DNA of 64,000 bases from Heterocephalus glaber (Eukaryota > Chordata > Mammalia > Rodentia > Bathyergidae), in contig NW_004624743.1 of assembly GCF_000247695.1 (NCBI RefSeq), forward strand, positions 399,008-463,007, in the 5' to 3' direction. The notes under the pieces were generated by a model that did not search any database, had not been told where the DNA came from, and was given only the letters and a program-made list of their open reading frames with translations. Position numbers and translations under genes: made by a program. Positions 49,490 through 62,270 of this stretch are shown here, piece by piece; the stretch's first letter is position 1, and the number at the start of each line of letters is the position of its first letter.

Positions 49490-52400
49490 TTTTTTTAATT
49501 ACTACAGTTTAGGTACACAATATGACATTCATCATTGGAGATTTGTACCTTTACATAATATATCTTGATTCTTATTTTTCCCCCTTCTCCTGCCTTACCT
49601 TCAACCCCTCCATCCCTCCCTATCTACAAAGACTTTATTTCCATTTTTTCATTTTCTCATATTGATTCTATCCCCCTTTTTCCTTTTCCCTAGCCCTCCC
49701 ACATCCATTTCCCCTTTGCAACTTTTCTTCCTATTTCACGTTACCTATTATACCTTTTAGTCCTTATTTACACTTTCAGTTTCTCACACTAGAGAAACTA
49801 TTCAGTGTATTTTCACATTGGGTCCTATTTATATCACTTAAGAGTATCACCTCAATGTGCATCATGTAGCTACAGAAGCCTCCAATTTCTCATTCTTTAT
49901 AGCTGAGTAGTACTCTATTTTATGAAAAAAGCATTTACTTTATCCAGTCTCCAGTTGATGGGCACTTGGTTTTGATTCTATCTTTTAGCTATTACAAACT
50001 GTGCCCCTATAAACATGGGTGAACATATATCACTGTGGTATGATTCTTTTAATTTGGGGGCGGGAAGATACCTAGCATGGGGGATAGCTTGGTCAAATGG
50101 GACCTCTAGCCCTAGTTCTTTGAGGTATCTCCATACTGATTTCCACGTGGTTGGACCAGTCTGCACTCCCAGCAACAGTGGAGAATTGTTCCTTATTCCC
50201 CACAGGCCTGCCAGCATTTGTTATTGGTTGATTTCATGGTAGCAGCCATTCTTTCTAGGGTGAAGTGGAATCTCAGAGCTGTGTTCATTTGCATCTTCCA
50301 AATGACCAGTGATGTTGAACAGTTCTTCATATGTTTGTTTGCTATTTCTAATTCTTTGTCTGAGAAATGTTTGGTCATTTCAGATGCCCATTTGTGGATT
50401 GGGACTTTAAATGTGGGAGGTCTGATTTTTTTAAGTTCTTTACATATTCTAGATTGTATACCTTTGTCTGAGGAACAGCTGGTAGAAAATTTTTCCCACA
50501 TTCTGGGTTGTCTCTTCATGCTGTTGCTGATTTCTCTTGCTATGCAAAAGCTTTTTAGTAAGAGGAGATCACAGTTTTTCATTCTTTGTGCTAGTTGACA
50601 TGCAACTGACATTTTGTTCATAAAATCTTTTCCTATGCCAGTGTCTTCAAGAGATCTGCCTAACCTCTCTTCCAGCTGGTTTAGTATTTCTGTTTTAATA
50701 TTTAGATGTTTGCTCCATTTTGACTATAGTTTAGTGCATTGAGAGAGATGTATGTCTAGTTTTAATCTTTGGCAAGTTGCAACCCAGTTTTTCCAGCGCC
50801 ATTTATTAAAGAAGGCTATCTTTCCTCCAGTGAGGATGTTTGGTTGCTTTTTCAAAGATGAGGTGGCTGAGTGTGTCTGGAGTTGTTTCTGCGTCTTCTG
50901 ATCTATTCCGTTAATCCTTAGGTCTGTTTCTTTGTCAGCACCATGCTGTTTTTATGATAGAAGCTTTGTAATATAGTTTCAAGTTGGGGATTCTGATACC
51001 CCCTACCTTGTCTTTGTTGCCTGGAAATACTTTTGCTATTCTAGGGCTCTTCTTGTTCCAAATGAATTTTTGGATTTTTTTGTCAAGTTCTGTGAATTGT
51101 GCTGGTGGAATTTCAATTGGGATTGCATTGAATCTATATTGCAGTTTTGGAAGTATGGCCATTTTCATTATATTGGTTCTTCCTACCCAGGAGGAAGGAA
51201 TGTCTTTCCATTTTCTGATATCCTCTTTGATCTCTCTTTTCAGAGTGCTATAGTTTTCAGAGAAGAGGTCTTTGATTTCTTTTGTTAGGTTGATTCATAG
51301 GTACTTCAGTTTTTTGGATTCTATTGTGAAAGAAATTGTTTCCCCTATTTCTCTCTCAGTCTGTTGTTTGTGTAGAAGAAAGCTATTGATTTTTTTTGTG
51401 TTGGCCTTGTATCCAGCTACTTGACTGAATTTGGTTATTAAGTCTAGAAGACTTTTGGTGGAGTTCCTGGGGTCTTCTATATAGAGTATCATGTCATCTG
51501 CAAATAATAATAATTTGACTTCCTCATTTCCCATCTTATTCCTTTTATTTTATTCTCTTGTCTAATTGCTGTGGCTAGTGTTTCCAAAACTATATTGAAC
51601 AGGAGTGATGATAGTGGACATCCTTATCTTATTCCTGATTTTAGCATGAAGGATTTCAGTTTTTGACCATTTAGTATGATATTGGCTGTTGGTTTTCATA
51701 GATGGATTTTATTAGGTTGAGGCAGAGACCATCTATTCCAATTTTTGTAAGGTTTTCATCATGAATGCATGTTGGATTTTGTCAAATGCTTTTTCTGCAT
51801 CTATTGGGATAATCATATGATTTCTGTCCTTGGCTCTATTGATATAGTATATTACATTTATTGATTTGCATATGTTGAACCCTCCCTGCATCCCTGGGAT
51901 GAATCCCACTTGGTCAGGGTGTATCATCCTCTTGATGATCTTCTACATTCTATTTGCCAGTATCTTACTAAGGATTTTTGCATCTATGTTCATTAGTGAG
52001 ATTGGCCTATAGTTCCCTTTTTAGTTGGGTCTTTCTCTGCTTTGGGGATCAAGGTGATGCTTGCTTCCAGGAATGAATTTGGGAGTATTCCTTCTCTTTT
52101 TCTTTCACTGAAGAGCAAAAACACCAGTGGGAATAGTTCTTCTCTAAATTTATTGTAGAATTCAGCAGTAAAGCCATCAGGGCCCAGGCTCTTCTTAGTT
52201 GGTAAGTTTTTATTTATGTTTTTTATTTCATTGATTGATATTGGGTTGTTTAGAATTTTTAAGTCTTCTTCATTCACCTTTGGTTTTACATGTATCTAGA
52301 AATCTGTCCATTTCTTCTGTGTTTTCCAACTTATTAGCATATATGTTCTCAAAGTAGGTATTCATGATCCTCTGGATTTCTGCTGAGCCCATTATAATTT

Positions 52401-53855
52401 CATCCTTTTCATTCCTAATTGCATGGATTCGGGCATTTTCTTTCCTTTTTTTGATAAGGTTGGCTAAGAACTTCTCAGTTTTGTTTATTCTTTCAAAGAA
52501 CCACTTCTTTGCCTCATTGATATTTTGTATCATCCTCAGTCTCCATTGCATTGATTTCCACTCTGATCTTTATAATTTTCTCCCTGTTATAAGATTTTGC
52601 TTTGTCCTGCGCTTCTTTTTCTAGAAGATTGAGGCGCGGCATCAGGCTGTTTATTCGAGATTTCTGTGTTTTCCTAATATGAGTATTCACTAATATGAAT
52701 TTTCCTGGTAAGTCTGCTTTCATTGTGTCCCATAGATTCCTACATGTTGTGTTGGCATTTTCATTTAATTTTAGAAACTGTCTGATTTCTTGTTTAATTT
52801 CCTCTGTGACCCATTTTTTATTCAGAAGTGAGTTGTTCAATTTCCACGTGTTTATGAAATTCTTGTGGTGTCTTTTGCTATTTATCTCCAATTTCATTCC
52901 ACAATGGTCTGATAATACACAGGGGATAACTTCAGTTTCTTTGCACTTACTTAAACATATTCTATGAGCAAGTATGTGGTCTATTTTGGAGAATGAGCCA
53001 TATGCAGCTGAAAAGAATGTGTATTCTGATATTTTGGGGTGGAACACTCTGTAAACATCTGTTAACTTCATTTGTTCGAGAGTTTAGTTGAGTTCTAGTA
53101 TTTCATTGTTTATTGTTTTGTCAAATTGATCTATTTTTGATAGTGGGGTATTCAGGTTCCCCACTATGATTGTATTAGTACTTATTTGATTTTTCATGTC
53201 TTTTAGTGTTTGTTTTATATAGCTGGGTGCACTAGTATTTGATCCACATATATATATATTTATGATTGTCATCTTCTTTTCCTCTTGAATTTTTCCCTTT
53301 ACAAGGATGTAGTGTTCTTCTTTGTCCCTCTTAATCAGTCTTTGTTTGATATCCATTTGATCTCCAAAGAGGAGAGTTATTCCTAGTTTTTTTCAGGTTC
53401 CTGTTGAATGGAGTACTGTTTTCCACCCTTTACCTTTCACTTCATGAGGTTTTTTTTTTAATTACGTGTGTTTCTTATATGCAGCATATTGTTGGATCTT
53501 GCTTCTTGACCCATTCTATTAGTCTATTTCTTTTGGTTGGTGAATTGAGACCATTAACATTGATGTTTATAACTGATATGTATTGACTTATCCTTTTCAG
53601 GACTTTTTCTTTTTGTTGGATTCTCCCTCTTTGCATTAATTTCTTGTTGTGTCTGATGGATTTATTGTGCTGGTCTTCCTGGGGTTGTGATCCTCATTGT
53701 CCATTCCTAGGATACATTTTAAAACTTTTTGGAGTGCTGGTTTGGTATTCATGAAGTTCCTCAGGTGTTTTTTGTCATGACAGTATCATTTCTCCAACAA
53801 TTTTGAAGGATAGTTTTGCGGGATACATCAATCTGGGCTGGAGGTCCTTTTCTTA
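49490..53855 (-). mobile_element. LINE-1 with near-complete but broken ORF2, antisense
   Basis: Runs right to left. About 53850-53360 is 5' and ORF2-leading sequence. Endonuclease pieces follow at 53356-53084 (NTIIVGNLNTPLSKID) and 53071-52514 (EYTFFSAAYGSFSKIDHIL, then LSDHCGMKLEI). Reverse transcriptase pieces are 52277-51993 (KKSLGPDGFTAEFY), 51927-51733 ([26 protein letters not shown]) and 51534-51295 with the FADDM catalytic box. Then 51168-50935 ([17 protein letters not shown]), the C-terminal Cys region at 50621-50193 (NNKCWQACGE), and 50217-49978 (IAK end). The 3' UTR at 49760-49560 is CT-rich on this strand, matching the purine tract of the copy at 23886. Several frameshifts and stops make it non-autonomous. 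Many long plus-strand frames here are its antisense shadow. Confidence 0.92.
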
Positions 53856-54039
53856 AATTTGCATTTAATGTAATTACTGATGAAGATTTACCTCTTTAAG
53901 GGCCCCACCAAGAAACAACTATATGCAGAAGTATTGTGGGTAGATTTCAACAAATGCACTTGGTAGTGTGAGACACATTTGAGTCCATAACAGAACAAAT
54001 AAGTGAATTCACAAAATTTCATGCTATGAAGTTGACACA

Positions 54040-54275
54040 CAGAAGGTGGTTTTGTTTTTATACAGTTGCAATTAACTGTCCAAAAACAAGTGAAGAAACT
54101 ATTTCATTTTTATTGGCATCAAAAAGAATAAATTATTTAATAATAACTTTAATGAAGTTGGTGAAAACATGTACACTGAAACCTATAAAAGACTTCTCAA
54201 CAAAGTCAAACCAAAATAAATGGAAAAGCATCTTGTGTTCATGGATTAGAAACTTACATGTTAAAATACAGAACT
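54040..54275 (+). mobile_element. LINE-1 ORF2 fragment, sense
   Basis: Plus strand reads ASKRINYL, TCTLKPIKDF and NKWKSILCSWI, typical of the ORF2 region after the RT domain. It lies between two parts of antisense L1 (49490-53855 and 54700-54905). Confidence 0.7.
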
Positions 54276-54426
54276 AATTTAGGTTTAGGAATTAGAAAAT
54301 TAAGTCTGTGACAAAACAATATACTTTAACAAAATACTTTTAACACCATAGAAAATAAAAGTGCACATGAGAGTAAAGCAATCATGGTTTACTGTACAAC
54401 TCAACTTTTAGAAACCATTTTACTAC

Positions 54427-54695
54427 TTTTTTAAAAGTAACAGCTTTATTGAGGATGTAATTTATATATGATAAAATTAAATGAATTTCAGTATTTCTTA
54501 GTGCATTAGCACATATATTCTCTTGTGCAACCATCACCACAATCAAATTTTTTCTTTTTCTTTTTTTTTTTTTTTGGCTACTGGGGATCGAACTCAGGAC
54601 CTTGTGCTTGGGAAGCCAGTGGCAGAAAAACTGAGCTAAATCTCTGGCCTGCCACAATCAATTTTACAACATTTTGATCACCAAAAAGAAACTTG
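54427..54695 (-). mobile_element. Old LINE-1 3' end, antisense, with ID insertion
   Basis: CAGCTTTATTGAGGATGTAATTTATATA, CAACCATCACCACAATCA and (after the ID) ATTTTACAACATTTTGATCACC are the usual antisense L1M-type 3' end. The ID at 54555-54651 interrupts it. Confidence 0.65.
54537..54665 (-). mobile_element. ID-type SINE with target-site duplication
   Basis: Reverse ID: a T-rich run (54552-54575), GGCTACTGGGGATCGAACTC and ending GAGCTAAATCTCTGGCC. Flanked by CCACAATCAAATTTT (54537 on) and CCACAATCAATTTT (54652 on). The body contains a small A-rich change (GGCAGAAAAACTGAGC). Confidence 0.88.
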
Positions 54696-54699
54696 TGGA

Positions 54700-54905
54700 G
54701 GTTCTTTTACTTTAGGGATGGAAATGCAGTACTCCAAGCTCTTCTTGCCTTGAGGGTTTGTGTTGAGAAGTCTGCTGTGATTCTGATGGGCTTTCCTTTG
54801 TATGTAGTTTGTTTCTTTTCACCAACTGCTTGTAGAACTTTGTTCTTCTGTTGAGTTTCTGAGATCTTAACAATTATATGCCTGTGTGTAGATTTTTTTT
54901 ATGAA
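54700..54905 (-). mobile_element. LINE-1 5'-part fragment, antisense
   Basis: GTGTTGAGAAGTCTGCTGTG, ATTCTGATGGGCTTTCCTTTG and TAGAACTTTGTTCTTCTG follow, in L1 order, the sequence that stops at about 53855. It may be the displaced remainder of the L1 at 49490-53855. Confidence 0.55.
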
Positions 54906-55107
54906 AAAGAGAATATAAAGTGCATCTCCCTATTGTCAAGTACATAGCATCAGCATTGCTACAATTGCCAACTATGCTATTTGCAGCAAATATTTTGCTT
55001 TTATCAAGCAGGAAGTGACTCTAGAAAGTTGATAATTAAGACGAAAAGAATTTTGTAATTACGCTTTGATGACACCAGACAAGGATTTGACAGTCATGAG
55101 TCCAGTC

Positions 55108-55640
55108 AAGATAATTAGTGCTGCTCCTGCCTCACAAGGACAAGGTCCTGAGTTCGATCCCTGGTACCACAAAGAAAAGCAAACATGGGTTGCGGAGTGA
55201 TGGTGATAGAAGTGAAAAAGTAGAAACAGAAAAGAAAAATGTAAAATATTGAGCTGAAAAACCCCAGCTGTTATGGTTCTCTTTTCCTAGCTTAATTATA
55301 TGTATATATTTAACTGTTATGAAGAAGAGGTTCTTTGGGGAGGTATCCTGGAGGTGATAAAATGACAGAGAAAATTAAGGAGGTGATTAAAACCTTACCC
55401 TAGGACCAGGCAGGAAATGGTGACTGCTCACCACAGAGCAAAGGGTACAAGATTGCAGGGCAGTAGCAATTCTCTTCTTGGGTTTGCTTTAGGAGTTTTT
55501 CACCTGTGATAATTCACTGAGCATACTGAGGTGTAATTCAGCTGAAGAGTGTGCATTGTATACATTGATACCCTGGGTTAGGGTCCCAGCATCATGCAAA
55601 AGTAAATAAATAAATAAGCCAAAAAAGATAATTAGTGCTG
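55108..55640 (+). mobile_element. Composite retro-insertion with perfect 16-bp TSD
   Basis: AAGATAATTAGTGCTG occurs at 55108-55123 and again at 55625-55640. The 501 bp between start inside an ID SINE (5'-truncated: CTCCTGCCTCAC to CTGGTACC at 55170), continue with unique-looking sequence, and end with a second ID-like tRNA-derived unit (about 55527-55600, GAGGTGTAATTCAGCTG to GGGTTAGGGTCCCAGC) and an A-rich AAATAAATAAATAAG tail. It behaves as one inserted unit rather than two SINEs. Confidence 0.72.
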
Positions 55641-56343
55641 TATATGGTGAATGAATTCTTGTTTTTTTCTAATTCAAACAATAGTAACATAGAAACAAAG
55701 TGTGGTGATGAGTGTCTCTTTTCCCCATGCATATTACTGTAGACAGTGAGAAACTATTACATGGAGTGTAAATAGCAGATGTGGAGAACAGGGTCGGGAA
55801 AAGTTTCTTCCCAAAGCTGAGACTCAGAGCTCCGTGGAGGGCTTTGGCCATGGCCTGGGTGGTGGAAGAGAACTGTTTCCTCTTGAAGACAAAGATACAA
55901 CCTGTGGATCCCCCTGAAAAAACTCTCTGGCAACCCACTGTCAAGGTCACTGTGAGGTGCTCACTGTGGAAGCAAGAAAGATGTCTCTTGCATGGACCCA
56001 TTAGCAAGCATTGCTAACAAGGTGACCCAAGATTTCAAGGGCTGGAGTAGAAACACTCACTTAATGCACCTTGATTGTCACACATCATCTCAAAGGAGGG
56101 TGATTTGGAGCTGAGGGATGATACTGAGAAACCAAATTATGAGAAGTAAGCAACACATGCTCCCATCATTTCTCCGTCTACTACTGAAACTCTCAGGTGC
56201 CACAAGCTCAGCATTCCCTTGAACCAAGTGAGAAATCAAAAGGCCAACCAGAAAATATCTCAAAACAAATTATTATTATTCATTTGTGGTATTATCTTAT
56301 TGTTTTGCCTACTGGCTACAGGTCACATATCAGAGCTGCAGAC
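55641..56343. other. Intergenic upstream of OR14-like relic
   Basis: No gene. 56310-56343 (TTGTTTTGCCTACTGGCTACAG, then CAGAGCTGCAGAC) resembles the OR14 leader and acceptor of copies A and B. Confidence 0.45.
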
Positions 56344-57050
56344 ATGGACAACCTCACAATCTTCACAGAATTCCTCCTCGTGGACATTGCAAGTTCCGAG
56401 AAGCTCCACTCTCTGCCTGGTCCGATGTTCTCAGTGTCTATGTGGGAGCTCCTGCCGGGCATCTGAATACCATTTCTGCCATTGTGATGAACCCAAGACT
56501 ACAGTTTCCAATGTACTTCTTTATACAGAGTTCTTTCCTCATAGATTTTGGTCATATTTCTGTTACTGTTCTCAAATCAACCATGAATTGTCTGACATGA
56601 AGCAAATATATTTCTCTTCCAGCATGTGGCACTCAAGCTTTTCTATTTATCTTCTTTAGATCCAATGTGTTCTTTTTTTCCTGTGCTTATGTCCTACACC
56701 TGCTCTGTTGTTCCTTTGGCCCCCTCTGCCAGAACTCAGGGCTGTGCACACAGGCAGCAGGGGGCTCATGGGCCAGCAGCTGGGTTATTCTGCTGTCCAC
56801 ACAGGGACCATATCCTGACTACCCTGAGTGAAGTCCACTGGGATCCATTAATATTTCTGGGACAGATTTAAGTCATAAGCATCTTGTTGCAGACCACACA
56901 GATTCCTGAGTCTGTGGCCCTTGCTGATAGCACTTGGCCTTTGATTCAGCACTCCGTCCTGTCAATTTATCCATCTCTCATGTTATCATGTTTTGCTTTT
57001 TATTTTCAGTGATGTGTGTTTGCAGTATATAATGATTGCATTCTTCCTGG
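56344..57050 (+). pseudogene. Olfactory receptor pseudogene, OR14-like, strongly degraded
   Basis: Starts MDNLTIFTEFLLVDIASSEKL, clearly the same family as the genes at 28478-29428 and 44569-45549. Frame is lost within ~30 codons; in other phases one can read NPRLQFPMYFFIQ (TM1-TM2 loop), IDFGHISVTVLKSTMNCLT (TM2) and remnants through the DRY and EL2 regions with several stops, to about 57050 (VIRYMH). Then antisense L1 sequence begins, so TM6-TM7 are missing. Much more diverged than copies A and B, so it is an older loss. Confidence 0.82.
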
Positions 57051-57069
57051 TAATCAGGTACATGCACAT

Positions 57070-58850
57070 AACATCTTTGTTTTTCTTTTAATTCGGTTCC
57101 TGTGCACTCCTTCTCATCTCTCCATCTCTTGTGCCCATTCTCTGCAAAACGCGTATCTCCCTATTTGGTAGTGTCTATTCTTATCTTTCTTCATGTATCT
57201 TTTGGGTTTGTCACATAAGAGAAACCATGTGATATTCGCACTGTGATTCTCTTAACTTCACTTAACATTATGATCTCAAGGTACATTCATTTTCCTTTAA
57301 AGGAAGACATGTAGGCTGCTTCCAAGATTTAGCTATTATGAACCCTGCTGCCATAAACACAGGTATGCATATATTAACTGTAATAGGATATAGTTAGCTC
57401 TTTCAGGAAGATTTCTAGGAGGGTCATAGCTAGGTTAAATGGAACTTTAATGTGTTTTAGTAATGTCCATACTGATTTTGATAGTGGTTGTACTAGTGGA
57501 CATTCCCACCAAAAGTTCTTATTTTATTTCTTGACAATACCTACTCATTCTGATGGGACATGGAATCTCAGTATTGTTTTAATTTGCATTTTTAATGGCC
57601 AGAGATGTTGAACATTTTTCACATATTTATTGGCCACATCCAGTTCTTCAGAGAAGTGTCTATTCATTTCACTTTCCCATTATTGGATTCATTGTTATTT
57701 GGGGATGGTCTAATTTTTTTTAGTTCTTCATATATTTTAGACATTAGTCCTTTGTCCAAAAATAAGCTGCTTGAAATATTTTCCCACTCTGCAGGTTTTC
57801 ATTTCAGTCTCCTTGTTGTTTCCTTTGCTATTCAGAAGCTTTTAATTTTGGCATGATTCCATTTGTTTTGTTCTTTGTACTGTATCATGTACAACTGATG
57901 TTGTGTTCAGAAAGTACTTACCTATTTCTGTTTTCAAGAACTTTACATATTTTATCTTCCAGAAGATTATGTGCTTCTGTTTTAACATTTAGATCTCTAC
58001 TCCATTTTAACTTTCATTTGGTACATTTTGTGAGCTATGGGTCCAGATTCGACCCTCTGCATATGGATAGCAAGGCTACCCATTACACTTATTACAGAGG
58101 GTATCTTTCCTCCAGGGTACACTCTTGTTTCCTTTGTCAAACATCAGATAGCTGAAAGTCCCTTGGGGTTGTTCTACATCCTGTATTGTCTTTCATGGAG
58201 CCACATGTCTGTTTTTATTCTAAGACCATGTTGTTTTTATCAGAAGAGCTTTGTAGTATAACTTCAAGTCTTGGATTGTGATGCCTGTCTCTTGTTTTGC
58301 TCTTGTTACCCAGGATTGCTTTTGCTACTCTGGGTCATTTCTGATTCTATAAATATTTTAGAATTGTGTTCTTCTTTTCAGTAAGGAATGATATTTGGTT
58401 TTATTCATTGGGATGGTTTTAAATCTGTGTATCAATTTTGGAAATATGGCCATTTTGACAATATTGTTTGAGCTTATACAGCAACTGAAGAAATTTTTCT
58501 ATTTTCTGATATTGTCTTTGATCTCCTTTTTCAGAGTGCTAGAGATTTTGATATAGAGAGCTCTCACTCCATGTTTAAAATTTATTCAGCTGCTCCTTTG
58601 TTTCTCAGCACAGGAACTTATTGCTGTAGGGAGGGATCCATTTGTATTTCATGAAATATGTACTGCTGATTTTCAAATTTTTAATTGTACATTTGCTGAA
58701 AGCAGCCTGCATACCAAATTTTCTTTGCAATACATGCATTGCAGATATTTTTCTCCCACTATTTGTCTTTTTAACTATTTTAATTTTAATATATTTGAAT
58801 TTTACAGTGTGGTCAATCATGACATACTCTTTTTAAAATATGTGTTATGG
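57070..58850 (-). mobile_element. Old LINE-1, antisense
   Basis: Long antisense L1 3' half: GGCTGCTTCCAAGATTTAGC, CATGTAATAT-type flank, GAGGGTCATAGCTAGGTTAAA, TTGCATTTTTAATGGCCAGAG, CACTCTGCAGGTTTTCATTTC and GGATTGCTTTTGCTACTCTGG follow L1 order. 58560-58850 may be a separate L1 fragment. Its left end truncates the OR14-like relic. Confidence 0.75.
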
Positions 58851-59480
58851 TCATATGAAAATTCATTAAGTCCTATACCTCCTATTTTGTACACAGCACA
58901 CATGGTATTAGTGAGGTCCACCAGGCTTGGGCACCCCCACCTCTATGACTTTGGTCATTTCAGCCCACACAGCCTCTCCTTTGGGCTGATGCTGCTCGCT
59001 TCTGCCAACTTTCCTTGGCAGATATTTAAGTTCTTGGCCTCTATGACTTCCTGTGATCTCCCTTCCACCTTTGGCTTCATTTCCACAGCTTCATATAATC
59101 ACCTCTCCAGGATTTCATGCCTGGCCTCTGGCTAAAAGCCTTCTGATCCCATAATCATGCATTCTGCATCCTAAACCACTTGCAGCACATGGATGCCATG
59201 GTCTATTGCCATCTTGAGAAATGCCAAGCCTCTTGGATCATGACCGCAGGAGCCTCTGACCCCTAGGGTAGCTGAGCACCATGAAATAACACCCAGGGAA
59301 CCACTTAAGACTTTGGCTGGACATTTAGACACAAGCCATAAGACAGGTTATGCCCAAATGCCTAAATGCTTTGCCATACTGTAAACTTCTCCCTCACATT
59401 GACCCATAATTCAAGAGAGAGCCCAGAAATAAACCCTCACTCAAGATCAACTGAACTATTACAAAGTACCACAAACAGAA
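58851..59480. other. Unassigned stretch, possibly LTR-derived
   Basis: A GC-richer patch at 58910-59130 is open in the plus frame but with no recognisable protein. Could be an LTR; I cannot place it. Confidence 0.35.
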
Positions 59481-60540
59481 CAGAGAATGATATTGAAAAC
59501 CTTTATTTTCACAACTAGGAAAAGGAAACAGGATGCTTATCTGATACAACATACAAAAATCAACTTTAAAACTTCATCACTTAAGATGTTGTTCTTTGTA
59601 ACTGCTAGAAGAGAACATAGGGGCACTGCACCCTTCATTTAGCTGGGCAAAAACATCTTGGATTTGACTCCTAACCTCAGACAATGATGCAAAGAAGTAA
59701 AAACTCATGGAAGAATGTATAAAACTAAGCATTTTTTTCCTTCAAAGACAAAAAATGTAGAGAGTGAAGAAACAGCTTGCAGACTGGAGGAAGTATTTGC
59801 AATCCATATACTGATATGGGACTAATGTGGAAATACGTAAGGAACTGAAGCTATATGGAGAACTCAAATAATCCAGTCCAAGAGGACAGAGCACCTACAT
59901 AGACAGATCTCAGAAGAATACATAAAGTGGCAATAGATACATGGAAAACATCTCATCACTACCAGTCATCAGGAAATGTGAACTAAACCTGCAAGGAGGC
60001 AACACATGACATCTGTTAAGATGGCTATCACCCAAAAAACAAAGGGTGACAGTGTGGATGAGGTGTAGAGTAAAGTCACCCTAAGCCCCATTAGTGTGTT
60101 TGCACATTAGCATGGCCATCATGGGAAACAGCATGGAAGTTCCTCAAAAGACTAACTACAGAGTCACCATATGATAGAGGAATGCCCACCCTTGTATCTA
60201 AGGATTGGAATCAATCTACTGAACTAATACCTACCCTCTCTTCATGGATGTGTTGTTTACATAACTAAGGTATAGAAGCAACCAAGGTTCCCTCATCAGA
60301 TAAGGGGTAAAGACAGTGTCACATTTATATGAGGTGGAATATTATATAGTCTTAAAACGTGGGAGAAATATTTTGATTTTCACCAACACGGCTGCTTCTG
60401 GAGGACATTTTTGTATATGACATAAGGCAGGCACAGGAAGACAAACACTCCACGAGCTCATGTATGGTTGAAATCTAATGACATTGAATTCATTGATCTA
60501 CAGAGTAAAATTAGTTTTACTATATCCTTGCCAAGAGGGT
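59481..60540 (+). mobile_element. Old LINE-1 3' part, sense
   Basis: In sense order: AGACTGGAGGAAGTATTTGC, TGATATGGGACTAATGTGG, ACATAGACAGATCTCAGAAG, CTAACTACAGAGTCACCATATG, TATAGAAGCAACCAAGG and TGAGGTGGAATATTATATAG. These are ORF2 3' and 3' UTR landmarks of an L1M-type element. Confidence 0.7.
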
Positions 60541-61433
60541 TTGATTGAAATGAGGAAATCTTGATCAAAGTACATAAAATTTTAATGAAAGAGAAATAAC
60601 AAATTTTAGTGATCTATTGCACAGAAAGACCACTATAAGTGTAATGCATTATATGGTTTTCAATTCCTGAAATAAACAGATTTTAAAATTTTCACACCCT
60701 AAGATGGCAAACATAATGCTTGGTAAATTTGTTAATTTGCCTCATTTAAACATTCCAATTTGTAAAGCTTATATCAAAAATTATACAGCATACTATAAGT
60801 ACATACAATTGTTATTTGTCAGTGACAAAGTAAACAAATAAAATTATAATAAATGAAAAAATTAGAAATAAAATTGACCCAGGAAAATGATTGTCATCAT
60901 AGTATATTATCTGAAGATTTACAAACACAAATTTACAGTGGAATTCCTTAAGTCCCTTAATGAAAAATAAGTTCTAGGTAGAAAGTGAACACAAAGAAGA
61001 ACTAGAGTGACACAGATTTATAAATTTACACCGGATATTAGAAATGAATCCACTGCTTCATTCAAATATTTTAATAAAAATCTGGACAGAAAGTTTACAT
61101 ATAATTGTAGCTGGAGATAAAGAACAGGGCAAATTAATTCATATAAAGCATTAAAAGATTTAGAATTATTAACTCCCTACTTTTGTAAGAAAGTTAGTTA
61201 AATATAACTTTGAAAGTGATTTTTTTCCCTTGAATACAGGTATGAAAATGTTGTAGGCACAGACATATTTTGAAAAGAAATGTATGTTAGCTTGGTTGGA
61301 ATAACTATTTCTACAAATGCAGAAATCACACCAAGTTTTGTACTTTACATACAGTTGTGATTGTCACCTACACCTAGATACAGCTGGAGAGCTGTTGTAG
61401 CCTGCTCAGTGATGAGACCTTGAAAGGTGAGCT

Positions 61434-61640
61434 ATCTCAGGCATCAGCGGTGGGTGAGCCACATCCAGACCTTCCCCAGGGCGTGCGCTCTGGATGACAC
61501 GAGGTCCATGGGGCCAACCACCACTTGCTTCTGCCAGGAGCAATAAGTACAGAGACACAGCGGCCCGATGCACCTGTTGTTCCAGTGCTGGACTGGGGCT
61601 AAATGGGCACCAGAACCTTGATGTTGAGGTTTTCCCAGAC
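61434..61640 (-). other. Conserved distal 3'-flank block, copy C
   Basis: Counterpart of 27338-27545 and 46508-46710. It retains more CpG than the other copies (GGGCGTGCGCTC region at 61480-61492). Confidence 0.55.
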
Positions 61641-62082
61641 AGGACTTGTAGATCAAAAAGGAGGAAAATTTGGATTCAGTTGTGAAATAGAAAACTGCTA
61701 ATATGTACTTTAGTTAGGAGAATGCAGGTTCAGCTCTTGGGAGTCAGAACATAATTTCCATTTTGAGTGAATCCATTTGATGAGAAAAGTGTTGCACTCA
61801 GTGCAAGCATCACCTGCTGCTCTCCAGGCAAATCCCAATGGCAGTCATAGTTCCATCTCTCTCTATCCTGTGATCTGACTCATTAGCTTCCTTATACAGA
61901 TAGTTTGAGTGAATTGGCATGGCTGCATCTTTTCATCCAGAGCACAGAAAGAAACCACTCCCAGGTAGTATTTTTGAAGGTCAGCTGTTTTGTGTCCTAA
62001 TTTTTATTGAGTGAAGCAAAGGAGTTTTAGCAGATGCAGCAGAAGGGGCTGGCAAGGATCTCAGTGCTATTCATCCCATTGT

Positions 62083-62270
62083 GGCTCAGGCCTGAGTTGT
62101 CCCCCTGTCTAATCCCCTTGTCACTTATCCCAGCCTGAGTGGAAGAGCGAGTGCAAAGAGCCCATGCAGACAGCAGGGTCTTCTCTCAGGACCACTCAGT
62201 GAGCTTCTCCATGCTGGTCAGATCCAGCACATAAGGTTCTCTCAACAGCACAGGGGTCTGTTAAGGGGGA
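62083..62270 (-). other. Conserved proximal 3'-flank block, copy C
   Basis: Counterpart of 27992-28180 and 45839-46030, about 299 bp from the relic stop codon; about 94% identical to copy B by eye count. Confidence 0.65.

Noticed and set aside
51000..52967. Plus-strand frames of 72-90 codons
   Set aside because: Antisense of L1 ORF2; hydrophobic F/L/S-rich composition is a by-product.
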